From the NCBI GenBank assembly GCA_029939445.1, contig JAOZSY010000017.1:1-22253 (forward strand): a DNA stretch of 22,253 bases, written 5' to 3'. Source of the stretch: Bacteroidales bacterium (GTDB lineage Bacteria > Bacteroidota > Bacteroidia > Bacteroidales > UBA1556). Position 1 is the first letter of the stretch; each line of letters starts with the position of its first letter. Positions 1 through 7,848 of the stretch are shown here, one piece after another. The notes under the pieces are model-generated. The model was not told the DNA's origin and did not search any database. It saw only the letters and a list, made by a program, of their open reading frames with translations. The position numbers and the translations under genes were made by a program.

Positions 1-2
1 AG

Positions 3-1076
3 GAGTTTAAAAGAAAGATTAATAGACTTTATGGCTCAAGATATTTTAAAAAAATCACTACTAGTTTTAATGAGGGAGATAGCGGCTATGTTGTTGAAAT
101 AAAAGTAAAAGAGAAAGTTGAGGATGATTTTAATATAGGATTAAGATTTGATACTTATTATGGTATTAATGTTAAAATAGGTGCTAATTTTAGAAATAAG
201 CTAATTTATGGCTCTTTATTAGAAATGGATATTGTTGCAGGTCAGGCGCCACAATTTAAACTTAGATATACTACTGATCGTGGGTCCGATTATGGTATAG
301 GTACTTCGTTTCAGTTTGATAATTTTTATGTTCATTCATATTTAGATCACAAAGAGGAGTTCAAATATAATTATAATAGAGTTGTTTGGGATGTGTTTGT
401 TCATCGGTATTTTAATTCTTATTATAGAGCAATTTTTGGAGTAGAGACATCGGGTTATGGTATTCATAACACTAAATCATTTACTGGTTTTCAAGGGCTT
501 TCAGATAATTATGGTAAAATATATGCGGCTTTAATTCAAGATTCATGGGATAGAAATTCTTTTCCTACTAAGGGTAACAGAATTAAAGGTAGAGCTGATT
601 TATTTGTTAATGATAAAGGAGAAATAGATGTTACTGCTTGGCTAAAATCTACTAATATAGTTAGTATTAGCAAAAAGTTTAAAATAATAACTTTTGGTTT
701 TGTGGGTTTTGGAACTTATGGTGTGAATAATACTCTTTTAGAATATAGAGTTGGAGGCTTAAATGAAAGTAGAATTCAATGGTATAGTCCAATGCCTGGT
801 TTATTATACCTGGAAGAAGGTGCTGCTAATACTTGGCAACTTAGTATTGCTCCAAGGTGGGAGTTTATTGATAATAATTTTCTTACCTATAAGTTAGCAA
901 TAACTGCATTAGATGCCGATTTTGCTCATATGTTTATTGACGTTAGAAGAATTTATGGAGGGATGTCTCTTGAATATGGCCTGAACTCGATGTTTGGCCC
1001 AATATCAATATCTGGTGATTATTCTTTTACTTCACGTGAATTTGGGGCATTTATGAGCCTTGGATACTGGTTCTAG
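3..1076 (+). CDS. Outer-membrane POTRA/beta-barrel protein, 3' part; probably patatin-like phospholipase
   Basis: The frame is open from the first bases of the window, so the gene begins upstream and only its C-terminal ~357 residues are here. The first ~45 residues resemble the end of a POTRA domain (INRLYGSRYFKKI, then a short beta-hairpin ending in VVEIKVKEK). The rest alternates polar and hydrophobic residues with many Tyr, Phe and Gly and ends in the aromatic GYWF, as expected for an Omp85/BamA-type barrel whose last strand carries the BAM insertion signal. In Bacteroidota this POTRA-plus-barrel tail is typical of PlpD-like patatin phospholipases, in which a periplasmic lipase domain precedes it. 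That identity is inferred, because the Ser-Asp catalytic domain lies outside the window. A BamA/TamA-family protein is the alternative. The lpxR-like gene follows 62 bp downstream on the same strand. Confidence 0.72.
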   Translation, partial: EFKRKINRLYGSRYFKKITTSFNEGDSGYVVEIKVKEKVEDDFNIGLRFDTYYGINVKIGANFRNKLIYGSLLEMDIVAGQAPQFKLRYTTDRGSDYGIGTSFQFDNFYVHSYLDHKEEFKYNYNRVVWDVFVHRYFNSYYRAIFGVETSGYGIHNTKSFTGFQGLSDNYGKIYAALIQDSWDRNSFPTKGNRIKGRADLFVNDKGEIDVTAWLKSTNIVSISKKFKIITFGFVGFGTYGVNNTLLEYRVGGLNESRIQWYSPMPGLLYLEEGAANTWQLSIAPRWEFIDNNFLTYKLAITALDADFAHMFIDVRRIYGGMSLEYGLNSMFGPISISGDYSFTSREFGAFMSLGYWF

Positions 1077-1138
1077 TCTGCTTAAATTTTTATAATTAAT
1101 AGAATATATTTATACAAAATTGAAAATAAATTAATAAA

Positions 1139-2230
1139 ATGAGAATAATTGTATTATTGTTACTTATGGTTTTGTCAAGCATTCTTTTTGCACAAGATAA
1201 AACTGATGATTATAAGCAAGTGGAATTTATTAAGCTAAATGAATCTAATGATCTATTTACTTATTGGTTTCAATCTGACAAGTATTATACGGATGGAATT
1301 CATCTGGAGTTTGTCCATAGGATATTTAATAATAAAGTAGCAGATAAGGTGCTTCTTGGTTTTGATACAAAGTATAAGGATTTTGGCTTGAGCTTTAATC
1401 ATGATATGTATACTCCTCAAAACACACAAATTACAACCGTAGATTCTACCGACAGGCCATATGCTGGTCAGTTATACTTTGTGTATAAAAAAGTATCTAA
1501 TCAATTTTTTAAAGGGAGAAAGCTGTCCTCAGCATTGTCAGCAGGGGTGCAAGGTCCAGCAGCTATGGCTGGTGAAGCACAAAATTTTGTTCATGAGGCT
1601 ATTGATAACCCTACTGCTAAAGGTTGGGATAATCAGTTGAGTAATGGGATAATATTAGATTATGAAGTTCAATATATGGCAATGATTCCATTATGGAGTC
1701 CTGTTAATGAGCTGCACTATTTTGGTACGGCCCATTTGGGTGCTTTAAATATGAGTACTGAAATTGGCTTTAGATTTAAGTTTGGTAGATATACCGACTC
1801 ATATATGAACTATTATGGTATTGCTAATGATAAGAACACTTATGATTTTAAAGCAAGTGATATTGCTAAGATGAATAAGCATAGACGAAAAATTATTCCT
1901 AAACATATTCGAGAGCAGAGCTTGGAAAAACAAGCGGAATATTTAAATAAAAGAATGACTCGTAAATTTCAATTTTACTTTTTTACCGAAGGAATTCTAT
2001 CTTATATTATACGCGATGGGTCAGTTGAAGGTAGTTTAATTCAGTTCTCTGATAATATTTATGAGTATAATTATGATGATTATGATCACACAAAAATTCT
2101 TGGAAGATATGGTGTAGTATTACAATACTCACATTTTTATTTGGAATATGCACGTTATCTACAAAATGATTCATTTCAGCAAAATGGAGTATTTGGTTAC
2201 GGGAAGATAATTCTTAGTTGGATATTCTAA
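1139..2230 (+). CDS. lpxR: LpxR family lipid A deacylase (DUF2219), outer membrane
   Basis: The 363-aa protein has a signal peptide (residues 1-18, cleavage after FA before QD) and then an outer-membrane barrel. Family hallmarks seen are ESNDLF at 35-40 (Asn-Asp pair), KYYTDG at 48-53, STDRPYAG at 103-110, a GPAAMAG loop followed by His152, and GWDNQL at 162-167. In Salmonella LpxR the Asn-Asp pair, a His in the corresponding loop and Ca2+-binding acidic residues form the site that removes the 3'-acyloxyacyl chain of lipid A. The same chemistry is inferred here from family membership. The region at 230-275 is rich in Lys and Arg and looks like an insertion. The gene ends only 5 bp from the convergent cvpA-like gene, and no clear terminator lies between them. 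The POTRA/barrel gene just upstream suggests a shared outer-membrane lipid theme. Confidence 0.85.
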   Translation: MRIIVLLLLMVLSSILFAQDKTDDYKQVEFIKLNESNDLFTYWFQSDKYYTDGIHLEFVHRIFNNKVADKVLLGFDTKYKDFGLSFNHDMYTPQNTQITTVDSTDRPYAGQLYFVYKKVSNQFFKGRKLSSALSAGVQGPAAMAGEAQNFVHEAIDNPTAKGWDNQLSNGIILDYEVQYMAMIPLWSPVNELHYFGTAHLGALNMSTEIGFRFKFGRYTDSYMNYYGIANDKNTYDFKASDIAKMNKHRRKIIPKHIREQSLEKQAEYLNKRMTRKFQFYFFTEGILSYIIRDGSVEGSLIQFSDNIYEYNYDDYDHTKILGRYGVVLQYSHFYLEYARYLQNDSFQQNGVFGYGKIILSWIF

Positions 2231-2235
2231 GCAAA

Positions 2236-2787
2236 TTAGTTTGTAATCTTATCTAGGTCTAGTCCATTATGTACCGCATCATCCAATTTGTCAAGAAAAT
2301 CGACATTAGATTCTTTTATTACAGGGAATACCATTGGGGCAATAAGTTTTATTGGAGGGTATAATAATGATTCATCTTGTATGTTTTGGTCAATTATCTT
2401 TTCTTCTATCTGAAAGGTTGTAAGAATAAATATAAGTATACTTAGAACAAAAGATACTTTAATAAGTCCAAAAACCCCTCCCAATATTTTATTTACAAAA
2501 CCTAAGAGTAAGACGTTAATTACTTTTTCAAGGCTTTTCCCGAAAATCATTACAAGAAATACTACTCCAATAAAAGTAAGACTAAAAGATATAATACTCA
2601 TATACTCACTGTGAAAGTCTAACTTTTGACGAAGAAAATCAGCAGTATAATCAGAAAAGTGAGCTGAAATATAAATTCCTAATAATAAGGCTATAAGTGT
2701 AGCTAATTCTATTATCAACCCCTTACTAAAGCCTTTATAAGTAAACCACAATAAAGGAATTGCAATTATTGCATCTAAATAATTCAT
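2236..2787 (-). CDS. CvpA family membrane protein
   Basis: The 183-aa protein starts MNYLDAIIAIPLLWFTYKG, the typical CvpA N-terminus, with a first hydrophobic segment followed by KGFSKGLIIELATLIALLLG. About four transmembrane segments are visible (roughly 2-18, 24-45, 62-84 and 98-124), followed by a soluble acidic tail of about 55 residues. CvpA was named for colicin V production in E. coli. In other bacteria the family is linked to envelope integrity and stress survival, but its biochemical role is not settled. The gene starts 4 bp after the MlaF-like ATPase and is the last gene of the pfp-mlaE-mlaF-cvpA operon, so a role linked to envelope lipid homeostasis is a reasonable inference. Confidence 0.85.
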   Translation of the reverse strand: MNYLDAIIAIPLLWFTYKGFSKGLIIELATLIALLLGIYISAHFSDYTADFLRQKLDFHSEYMSIISFSLTFIGVVFLVMIFGKSLEKVINVLLLGFVNKILGGVFGLIKVSFVLSILIFILTTFQIEEKIIDQNIQDESLLYPPIKLIAPMVFPVIKESNVDFLDKLDDAVHNGLDLDKITN

Positions 2788-2791
2788 TATG

Positions 2792-3541
2792 TTATTTTGG
2801 TTTTATGCGTTTTAATAACTCCGTAGAATATATAAAATCTTGTAATTCTGGATTGTCATTTCCCAGAAATGTATCCTTATTTCCTTGCCACCATACATTG
2901 CCCTCGAATATATAATTTATATTATCACCATGCTGAATCACAGAATTCATATCGTGAGTGTTAATAATGGTAGTTATATTATACTCTTGTGTAATCTCTT
3001 CAATTAAGTTATCTATTTTTACACCTGTTTTAGGGTCCAAACCAGAGTTTGGCTCATCGCAAAATAAGTATCTAGGATTTAATGATATTGCTCTAGCAAT
3101 TGCTGCCCTTTTTTGCATTCCTCCGCTAATTTCTGAAGGTAATTTATAATGAGCGTCATTAAGCCCTACTCTGTCAATACAGAAGTTTGCTCTGTCAATC
3201 TTTTCTTTATTACTCATATTAGAAAACATTAGTAAAGGAAACATTACATTATCCATTACCGTCATACTATCAAATAATGCACTACCTTGAAAAAGCATTC
3301 CTATCTCTTTTCTGATCTCTTTTCGAGCATCTTTATTCATGGATACAAAATCCCTGCCGCTATACAGTATACTGCCAGTGTCAGGCTCAAAAAGCCCTAC
3401 TAGACACTTTAAGAGAACAGTCTTGCCAGACCCACTTTGTCCGATGATTAAGTTTTGCTTGCCTTCCTCAAAAACTAGGCTTATGTCATTTAGCACACGT
3501 TTATCGTCAAATGACTTATTTATATTTCTAACGTCGATCAT
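2792..3541 (-). CDS. mlaF: MlaF-like phospholipid ABC transporter ATPase
   Basis: The 249-aa cytoplasmic ATPase has all ABC motifs: Walker A GQSGSGKT (34-41), Q-loop MLFQGSALFD (Gln85), signature SGGMQ (139-143), Walker B YLFCDEP (158-164) and H-loop His196. The stretch GSALFDSMTVMDNVMFPL is diagnostic of the MlaF/MCE-transporter branch. It energises retrograde or anterograde lipid movement between inner and outer membranes together with the MlaE permease and an MCE (MlaD) protein. Its start codon overlaps the mlaE stop by 4 bp (ATGA), so translation is coupled. No MlaD gene lies in this window, so that subunit must be encoded elsewhere. Confidence 0.92.
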   Translation of the reverse strand: MIDVRNINKSFDDKRVLNDISLVFEEGKQNLIIGQSGSGKTVLLKCLVGLFEPDTGSILYSGRDFVSMNKDARKEIRKEIGMLFQGSALFDSMTVMDNVMFPLLMFSNMSNKEKIDRANFCIDRVGLNDAHYKLPSEISGGMQKRAAIARAISLNPRYLFCDEPNSGLDPKTGVKIDNLIEEITQEYNITTIINTHDMNSVIQHGDNINYIFEGNVWWQGNKDTFLGNDNPELQDFIYSTELLKRIKPK

Positions 3542-4278
3542 CCTAAAATAATTTTAGTAATTATTAAATTAGATAATAATAATGCAATGCTAGAGTAAAC
3601 AACAGCTTTTGTGCTGGATTTCCCAACATCAACTGCTCCTCCACTTGCATAATAACCATGAAAAGCAGATATGCTTGTTATTAAAAATGAAAAGAATGTT
3701 GCTTTTAAAATAGCATATGCTATTTCGAATGGAACAAACCAGTAGTTTAATCCAGAAATAAAATCCATAGATGTGGAGATTCCCCACATTACTGCTGCTA
3801 GATACCCTCCTGTAATACTTACTATCATGCTTATTATTACAATAAATGGAAATGTAAAAATACCAGCAAGTATTTTAGGGAGAATAAGAAAATTAGCAGA
3901 ATTTACACCCATAATATCTAAGGCGTCAATCTGCTCTGTAACTCTCATCGTTCCAATTTGGGAAGCAATGCTAGAGCCAATTTTACCTGCCAAAATAAGG
4001 CTTACTATTGTTGGTGAGAACTCAAGGATTACAGATTCTCGAAGCCCATAGCCAAGTGTATATGCTGGAATTAGTGGATTCTGCATTTGATAACCAGTCT
4101 GAATTACCAATACCGCTCCAATAAAAACAGAAATAATAGTTACAATTCCTAGTGAGTTTAATCCTATTGCGTCTATTTCGCTAACTAACTGACGCAGAAA
4201 GTAACGATGATTTAAAGGACGTTTAAAAGTGTCTTTCAATAGAATAAGATATTTCCCAAAGTGGTAAAAGAAATTCAT
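3538..4278 (-). CDS. mlaE: MlaE family lipid ABC transporter permease
   Basis: The 246-aa integral membrane permease of the MlaE (DUF140) family contains the highly conserved block LAGKIGSSIASQIGTMRVTEQIDALDIMG and then about four further hydrophobic segments. An amphipathic N-terminal helix (residues ~1-25) precedes the first membrane segment, as in MlaE structures. It forms the transmembrane channel of the Mla/MCE lipid transporter with the overlapping MlaF-like ATPase gene. It lies 26 bp downstream of the phosphofructokinase gene and is very probably transcribed with it from the promoter at 5568-5600. Confidence 0.93.
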   Translation of the reverse strand: MNFFYHFGKYLILLKDTFKRPLNHRYFLRQLVSEIDAIGLNSLGIVTIISVFIGAVLVIQTGYQMQNPLIPAYTLGYGLRESVILEFSPTIVSLILAGKIGSSIASQIGTMRVTEQIDALDIMGVNSANFLILPKILAGIFTFPFIVIISMIVSITGGYLAAVMWGISTSMDFISGLNYWFVPFEIAYAILKATFFSFLITSISAFHGYYASGGAVDVGKSSTKAVVYSSIALLLSNLIITKIILG

Positions 4279-4304
4279 ATCAATTATTAATTAAATAGTG
4301 AAAA

Positions 4305-5522
4305 TTACCAGTTTAATATTTCTTTAAAATCATAATATTTAGGATTTTCAACAAACTCCTTAGCAGTTTCCCAATCTCCAGGATTGATATACTGTAAGCC
4401 ATCTTCAAAAACCATTCTTGCTCTTTCAGAGTTAATATTTACTAAGCGAGGCTTTATTTTACCATTTTCATCCTGTACATCAGAAAGAAAAAGAGGAGAG
4501 ATGTTTCCTGCAGTATCAGCAGTAACCATACAAGCTGTATGCCCTGCATCAAATAGGCGTTTAACTCCCATTCCTAACAAACTGCAATATACTAAATCAT
4601 ATGCAACAGGTTTAATACAGCGTAATTCATACCCAAGTTCCTGCGGTCTGCTTCGTATATCTAATTCAAGCTTTTTCATTTCCTGCGAAAGTAGTATATT
4701 AAAAACATGTGCCTTGCTTATAATTCCTAACTCAGGATGTCCATGATCATCGTATTGAAAGTTGATACCAGTTGATTTAATTTCCTCATCAGACAAAAAG
4801 TGAAAAACCCCTTCACTAATAATTATTGCTCCATATCCAATGCCTAGTATCTTTCGTTTTAAGATTGTAGAAATCATTAATCTGATAATTTTATCAATGC
4901 TGATTTCCGTTTTATTAAACATTTCAGGAATAATAATCATTGGAAATTGTACCGCCGAACCAATGCCAAAAGCAAGGTGGCCAGCCTCACGACCCATGGC
5001 GCTTATTATAAACCAGTTGCCACTAGTGCGCGCGTCCTCATATACAGTATTTGCTATAGTAACGCCCTCTTCTTTAGCCGATTGATACCCAAAAGTAGGT
5101 ATTCCTTCAGGTAATGGTAAGTCATTATCGATAGTCTTTGGCACATGAATATTTTTAATAAGCAGGTCTTGTGATAATAGATATTCTGATATGCGATTTG
5201 CAGTAGAAGCCGTATCATCACCACCAATAGTTACCAATAATTTTACATTATTTTCTTCAAAAAAATCAGAATTGAATTCCTCATTTTTTGGCTTATATCT
5301 ACTCATTTGCAATGCCGAACCACCAATATTATGGATTCTATCTGCGAATTTAAAATCAATATCAATCGTTTCCCTATCCTTGGAAAATAATCCCCTATAC
5401 CCTTGGTGTACGCCAATAACTCTATAGTTAGATCTTAAAAATGTACGTGAGATTGAGCTTATTACAGCATTTATTCCTGGTGCTGGCCCGCCCCCACATA
5501 CTATTGCTATTGATTCTTGCAT
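4305..5522 (-). CDS. pfp: 6-phosphofructokinase, PPi-dependent type
   Basis: The 405-aa PFK-family enzyme phosphorylates fructose 6-phosphate to fructose 1,6-bisphosphate. The N-terminal phosphoryl-donor loop is GGGPAPGINA (10-19). The active-site segment reads IGGDDT (99-104), with Asp103 where ATP-dependent enzymes have Gly. The catalytic loop is PKTIDND (128-134), with Lys129 where ATP enzymes have Gly and Asp132 as catalytic base. MGREAGHLA (176-184) binds the sugar phosphate. From established structure-function work on PFKs, the Asp plus Lys pair marks pyrophosphate-dependent enzymes, so a reversible PPi-PFK is inferred. It is the first gene of the operon with mlaE, mlaF and cvpA, and its promoter lies within 80 bp upstream. 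ATP use cannot be excluded without assay, but the sequence argues against it. Confidence 0.92.
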   Translation of the reverse strand: MQESIAIVCGGGPAPGINAVISSISRTFLRSNYRVIGVHQGYRGLFSKDRETIDIDFKFADRIHNIGGSALQMSRYKPKNEEFNSDFFEENNVKLLVTIGGDDTASTANRISEYLLSQDLLIKNIHVPKTIDNDLPLPEGIPTFGYQSAKEEGVTIANTVYEDARTSGNWFIISAMGREAGHLAFGIGSAVQFPMIIIPEMFNKTEISIDKIIRLMISTILKRKILGIGYGAIIISEGVFHFLSDEEIKSTGINFQYDDHGHPELGIISKAHVFNILLSQEMKKLELDIRSRPQELGYELRCIKPVAYDLVYCSLLGMGVKRLFDAGHTACMVTADTAGNISPLFLSDVQDENGKIKPRLVNINSERARMVFEDGLQYINPGDWETAKEFVENPKYYDFKEILNW

Positions 5523-5567
5523 CTTTATTTTCGTTTAGGTTTAAGTAATTTGCAATTTTTTATTATG

Positions 5568-5600
5568 CAAATATAGATATCTTATTCAATAAGATACAAA
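5568..5600 (-). promoter_or_regulatory. Promoter of the pfp-mlaE-mlaF-cvpA operon
   Basis: Read on the minus strand, TTTG (5600-5597) lies 21 bp before TATATTTG (5575-5568), matching the Bacteroidota -33/-7 consensus. The predicted transcription start near 5561 leaves a leader of about 40 nt before the pfp start at 5522. A second TATATTTG (5604-5597) overlaps the -33 box and has its own TTGG (5626-5623) 18-19 bp upstream, so two staggered starts are possible. Confidence 0.6.
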
Positions 5601-5727
5601 TATACAAATCATTGTCTATGTTCCAATAGATTAATTTAGTAAACTTGATATTTTTAAAGTTGTGAATTTTATTATATTTGTGTATTCATTTACTATATAA
5701 ATATAATCTATTAATAATCATTATTAT

Positions 5728-5962
5728 ATGAAAAAAATGCTGTTATATATTATCATGTTTCAAATTATTTTATCTGTGCATAAAATTAATTATACTAAGC
5801 AGTGATATAAATTTGTATTTGGTAAATAGCAGATTTTCTAAAAATACTCTAGCAACTTTTGTAATCAGGTTTGATAATACATACTTGGCAAATGGAAAAC
5901 CAGAAGAACTTTTAACTGTTGCGCTAGGGTTCTATTATAATTTTAATTACCTAGTGCCATAG
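5728..5962 (+). pseudogene. Remnant of a small secreted protein, probably frameshifted
   Basis: An ATG at 5728 opens a 25-residue frame (MKKMLLYIIMFQIILSVHK...) that looks like a signal peptide and stops at 5803-5805. In the +1 frame, coding-like sequence continues from about 5795 to a TAG at 5960-5962, with segments such as NTLATFVIRFDNTYL and EELLTVALGFYYNFNY that resemble beta-strands of a membrane or secreted beta protein. A single-base indel near 5793 would join the two into an ~78-aa product. A TATATTTG box (5673-5680) lies 48 bp upstream, although no good -33 box accompanies it. No family is recognised. It may equally be chance non-coding sequence. Confidence 0.3.
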
Positions 5963-6279
5963 ATTATTGTTTTTGTAGGCAGAAAAGCAAAATTACACGT
6001 AATAAAACATTTTTATAATTGATGGTTTACTATTAAAAACCGTTAAAATTTAACAAATTGGGTTATTTATTAAAAGTATTTTATTAATTATATGAAACTA
6101 TACTTAATGTAAGTAGCATAAAATAAGGTAGTTAGTTTATAATATGTGTTTTTTTAGCATTAATAGTTTACTAGCTGGTAATCAGTAAAATACGGTAGAT
6201 ATATTTATTTTAAAGTTTGTTGTTATCTAGTAATTAGTAAGTTAATAAATTATAAAAAGCAATATTTTTGTTTTTTATG
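5963..6279. other. AT-rich non-coding stretch
   Basis: This stretch of more than 300 bp before the acpP promoter is very AT-rich, with stops in all frames. I see no gene, strong hairpin, repeat or RNA gene in it. It simply separates the divergent pfp and acpP transcription units and the remnant between them. Confidence 0.5.
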
Positions 6280-6311
6280 TTTGGTTAATTAGACTAATAG
6301 TTTTTTCTTTG
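6280..6311 (+). promoter_or_regulatory. Putative promoter of acpP-fabF-rnc
   Basis: TTTG (6280-6283) is followed after 20 bp by TTTCTTTG (6304-6311), a Bacteroidota -33/-7 pair with one mismatch in the -7 box (TT for TA). It places the transcript start near 6318, about 23 nt before the acpP ATG. A consensus TATGTTTG also occurs at 6276-6283 but has no -33 partner. Confidence 0.42.
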
Positions 6312-6340
6312 CATATAGTTTAATTTAAAATTATAATAAC

Positions 6341-6574
6341 ATGTCGGATATTAAAAACAGAATTACTGCAATTATTGTTGACAAATTAGGTGTTGACGAG
6401 AGCGAAGTTACAGCAGAAGCAAGCTTCACAAATGATTTAGGAGCAGACTCACTAGATACAGTTGAGTTAATTATGGAATTCGAAAAGGAATTCAATATTG
6501 CTATTCCAGATGATAAAGCTGAAGGAATAACAACTGTAGGTGATGCTATTGCATACGTAGAAAACAACGGATAA
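6341..6574 (+). CDS. acpP: Acyl carrier protein
   Basis: The 77-aa acidic protein has the invariant GADSLDTVELIMEFE motif. Ser37 is the site where 4'-phosphopantetheine is attached by holo-ACP synthase. The length, the helical pattern and the acidic helix II (recognition helix for partner enzymes) are all standard. It carries growing acyl chains in type II fatty acid synthesis and is used here directly by the FabF encoded 17 bp downstream. The acpP-fabF-rnc order is widely conserved in Bacteroidota. Confidence 0.98.
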   Translation: MSDIKNRITAIIVDKLGVDESEVTAEASFTNDLGADSLDTVELIMEFEKEFNIAIPDDKAEGITTVGDAIAYVENNG

Positions 6575-6591
6575 CACAAAAAAATTCTATT

Positions 6592-7848
6592 ATGGATTTA
6601 AAACGTGTAGTTGTAACAGGAATTGGAGCACTTACGCCATTAGGCAACAACTTGCAGCAGAGCTGGGAGTCGTTGGTCAATGGGGTAAGCGGCGCCGCTC
6701 CTATAAAGAACTTCAATGCAGATAAGTTTAAAACTAAATTTGCATGTGAAGTAAAAGATTATATTGCCACAGATTATTTTGACCGCAAGGAAGCTCGAAA
6801 GCTTGATCCATGTGGGCAATTTGGTTTGATAGCGGCAGCAGAAGCTATTACTGATAGCAAGTTAGACCTAGAAAAAGAAGACCTAGAACGTATTGGTGTA
6901 ATATGGGGCTCTGGAATTGGTGGATTGAAGACCTTCTCTGATGAGATGATAAATTTTGCCAAGAATGATGAAACCCCAAGGTTTAATCCATTTTTTATTC
7001 CCAAAATGATAGCAGATATTACTGCTGGTCATATATCGATAAAGTATGGATTTATGGGACCCAATTATGTAACTGTGGCTGCTTGTGCTAGTTCTACAAA
7101 TGCTATGGCAGATGCATTCAACTATATCCGTTTGGGTAAAGCTGATGTTTTTGTTACAGGTGGTAGTGAAGCTTCAGTATATGAAGCTGGCGTTGGAGGA
7201 TTCAACGCAATGCACGCTATATCAACACGAAATGATGAGCCAGCAAAAGCTTCTCGTCCATTTGACAAAAACCGTGATGGTTTTGTTATGGGTGAAGGCG
7301 GAGTTGCACTAATCTTTGAAGAAATGGAACACGCTCTTGCTAGAGGTGCTCAAATTTATGCAGAGGTTGCTGGATCCGGTCTTTCTGGAGACGCCCATCA
7401 TATGACTGCACCACACCCTGAAGGTAAAGGTGCAGCTAAGTCAATGCGTGATGCAATATCTGACGCAGGATTGACCCCAGAAGATGTTGATCATATCAAC
7501 ACTCATGGCACATCTACTCCTGTTGGTGATGTTGCTGAGCCAAAAGCTATTGAATTAGTATTTGGCGAACATGCTAAAGACATCTTTGTAAACTCTACAA
7601 AATCAATGACAGGACACCTACTTGGTGCTGCTGGTGCACTTGAAGGAATGGCTGCAATTATGGCTATTCATACTAATACAGTGCCTCCAACTATTAATTT
7701 TGAAGAGAAGGATCCTAATATTAACTATGATGCGATTAATTTTGTGTTTAATGAAGCTGTAAAAGGTGAAATAAACGTTGCGCTTTCTAATACCTTTGGT
7801 TTTGGTGGGCATAATGCATCAATGGTATTTAGAAAATTCAAAAAATAA
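6592..7848 (+). CDS. fabF: 3-oxoacyl-[acyl-carrier-protein] synthase II
   Basis: The 418-aa KAS II condenses acyl-ACP with malonyl-ACP in fatty acid elongation in the cytoplasm. The thiolase-fold catalytic triad is clear: nucleophile Cys165 in TVAACASSTNA, His305 in NTHGTSTPVGD and His342 in TGHLLGAAGA, with Lys337 in NSTKS. The C-terminal GFGGHNAS loop is present. Length is normal for FabF. It follows acpP by 17 bp and runs into rnc, whose possible starts lie in or just past its 3' end. Confidence 0.98.
   Translation: MDLKRVVVTGIGALTPLGNNLQQSWESLVNGVSGAAPIKNFNADKFKTKFACEVKDYIATDYFDRKEARKLDPCGQFGLIAAAEAITDSKLDLEKEDLERIGVIWGSGIGGLKTFSDEMINFAKNDETPRFNPFFIPKMIADITAGHISIKYGFMGPNYVTVAACASSTNAMADAFNYIRLGKADVFVTGGSEASVYEAGVGGFNAMHAISTRNDEPAKASRPFDKNRDGFVMGEGGVALIFEEMEHALARGAQIYAEVAGSGLSGDAHHMTAPHPEGKGAAKSMRDAISDAGLTPEDVDHINTHGTSTPVGDVAEPKAIELVFGEHAKDIFVNSTKSMTGHLLGAAGALEGMAAIMAIHTNTVPPTINFEEKDPNINYDAINFVFNEAVKGEINVALSNTFGFGGHNASMVFRKFKK

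Noticed and set aside
4384..5427. Several plus-strand open frames of 78-120 codons opposite the phosphofructokinase gene
   Set aside because: They are antisense to a strongly conserved enzyme, show no recognisable domain and have no promoter of their own.
6331..6579. Minus-strand 82-codon frame covering acpP
   Set aside because: It mirrors the highly conserved acyl carrier protein gene and has Ser/Ile-rich composition typical of antisense frames.
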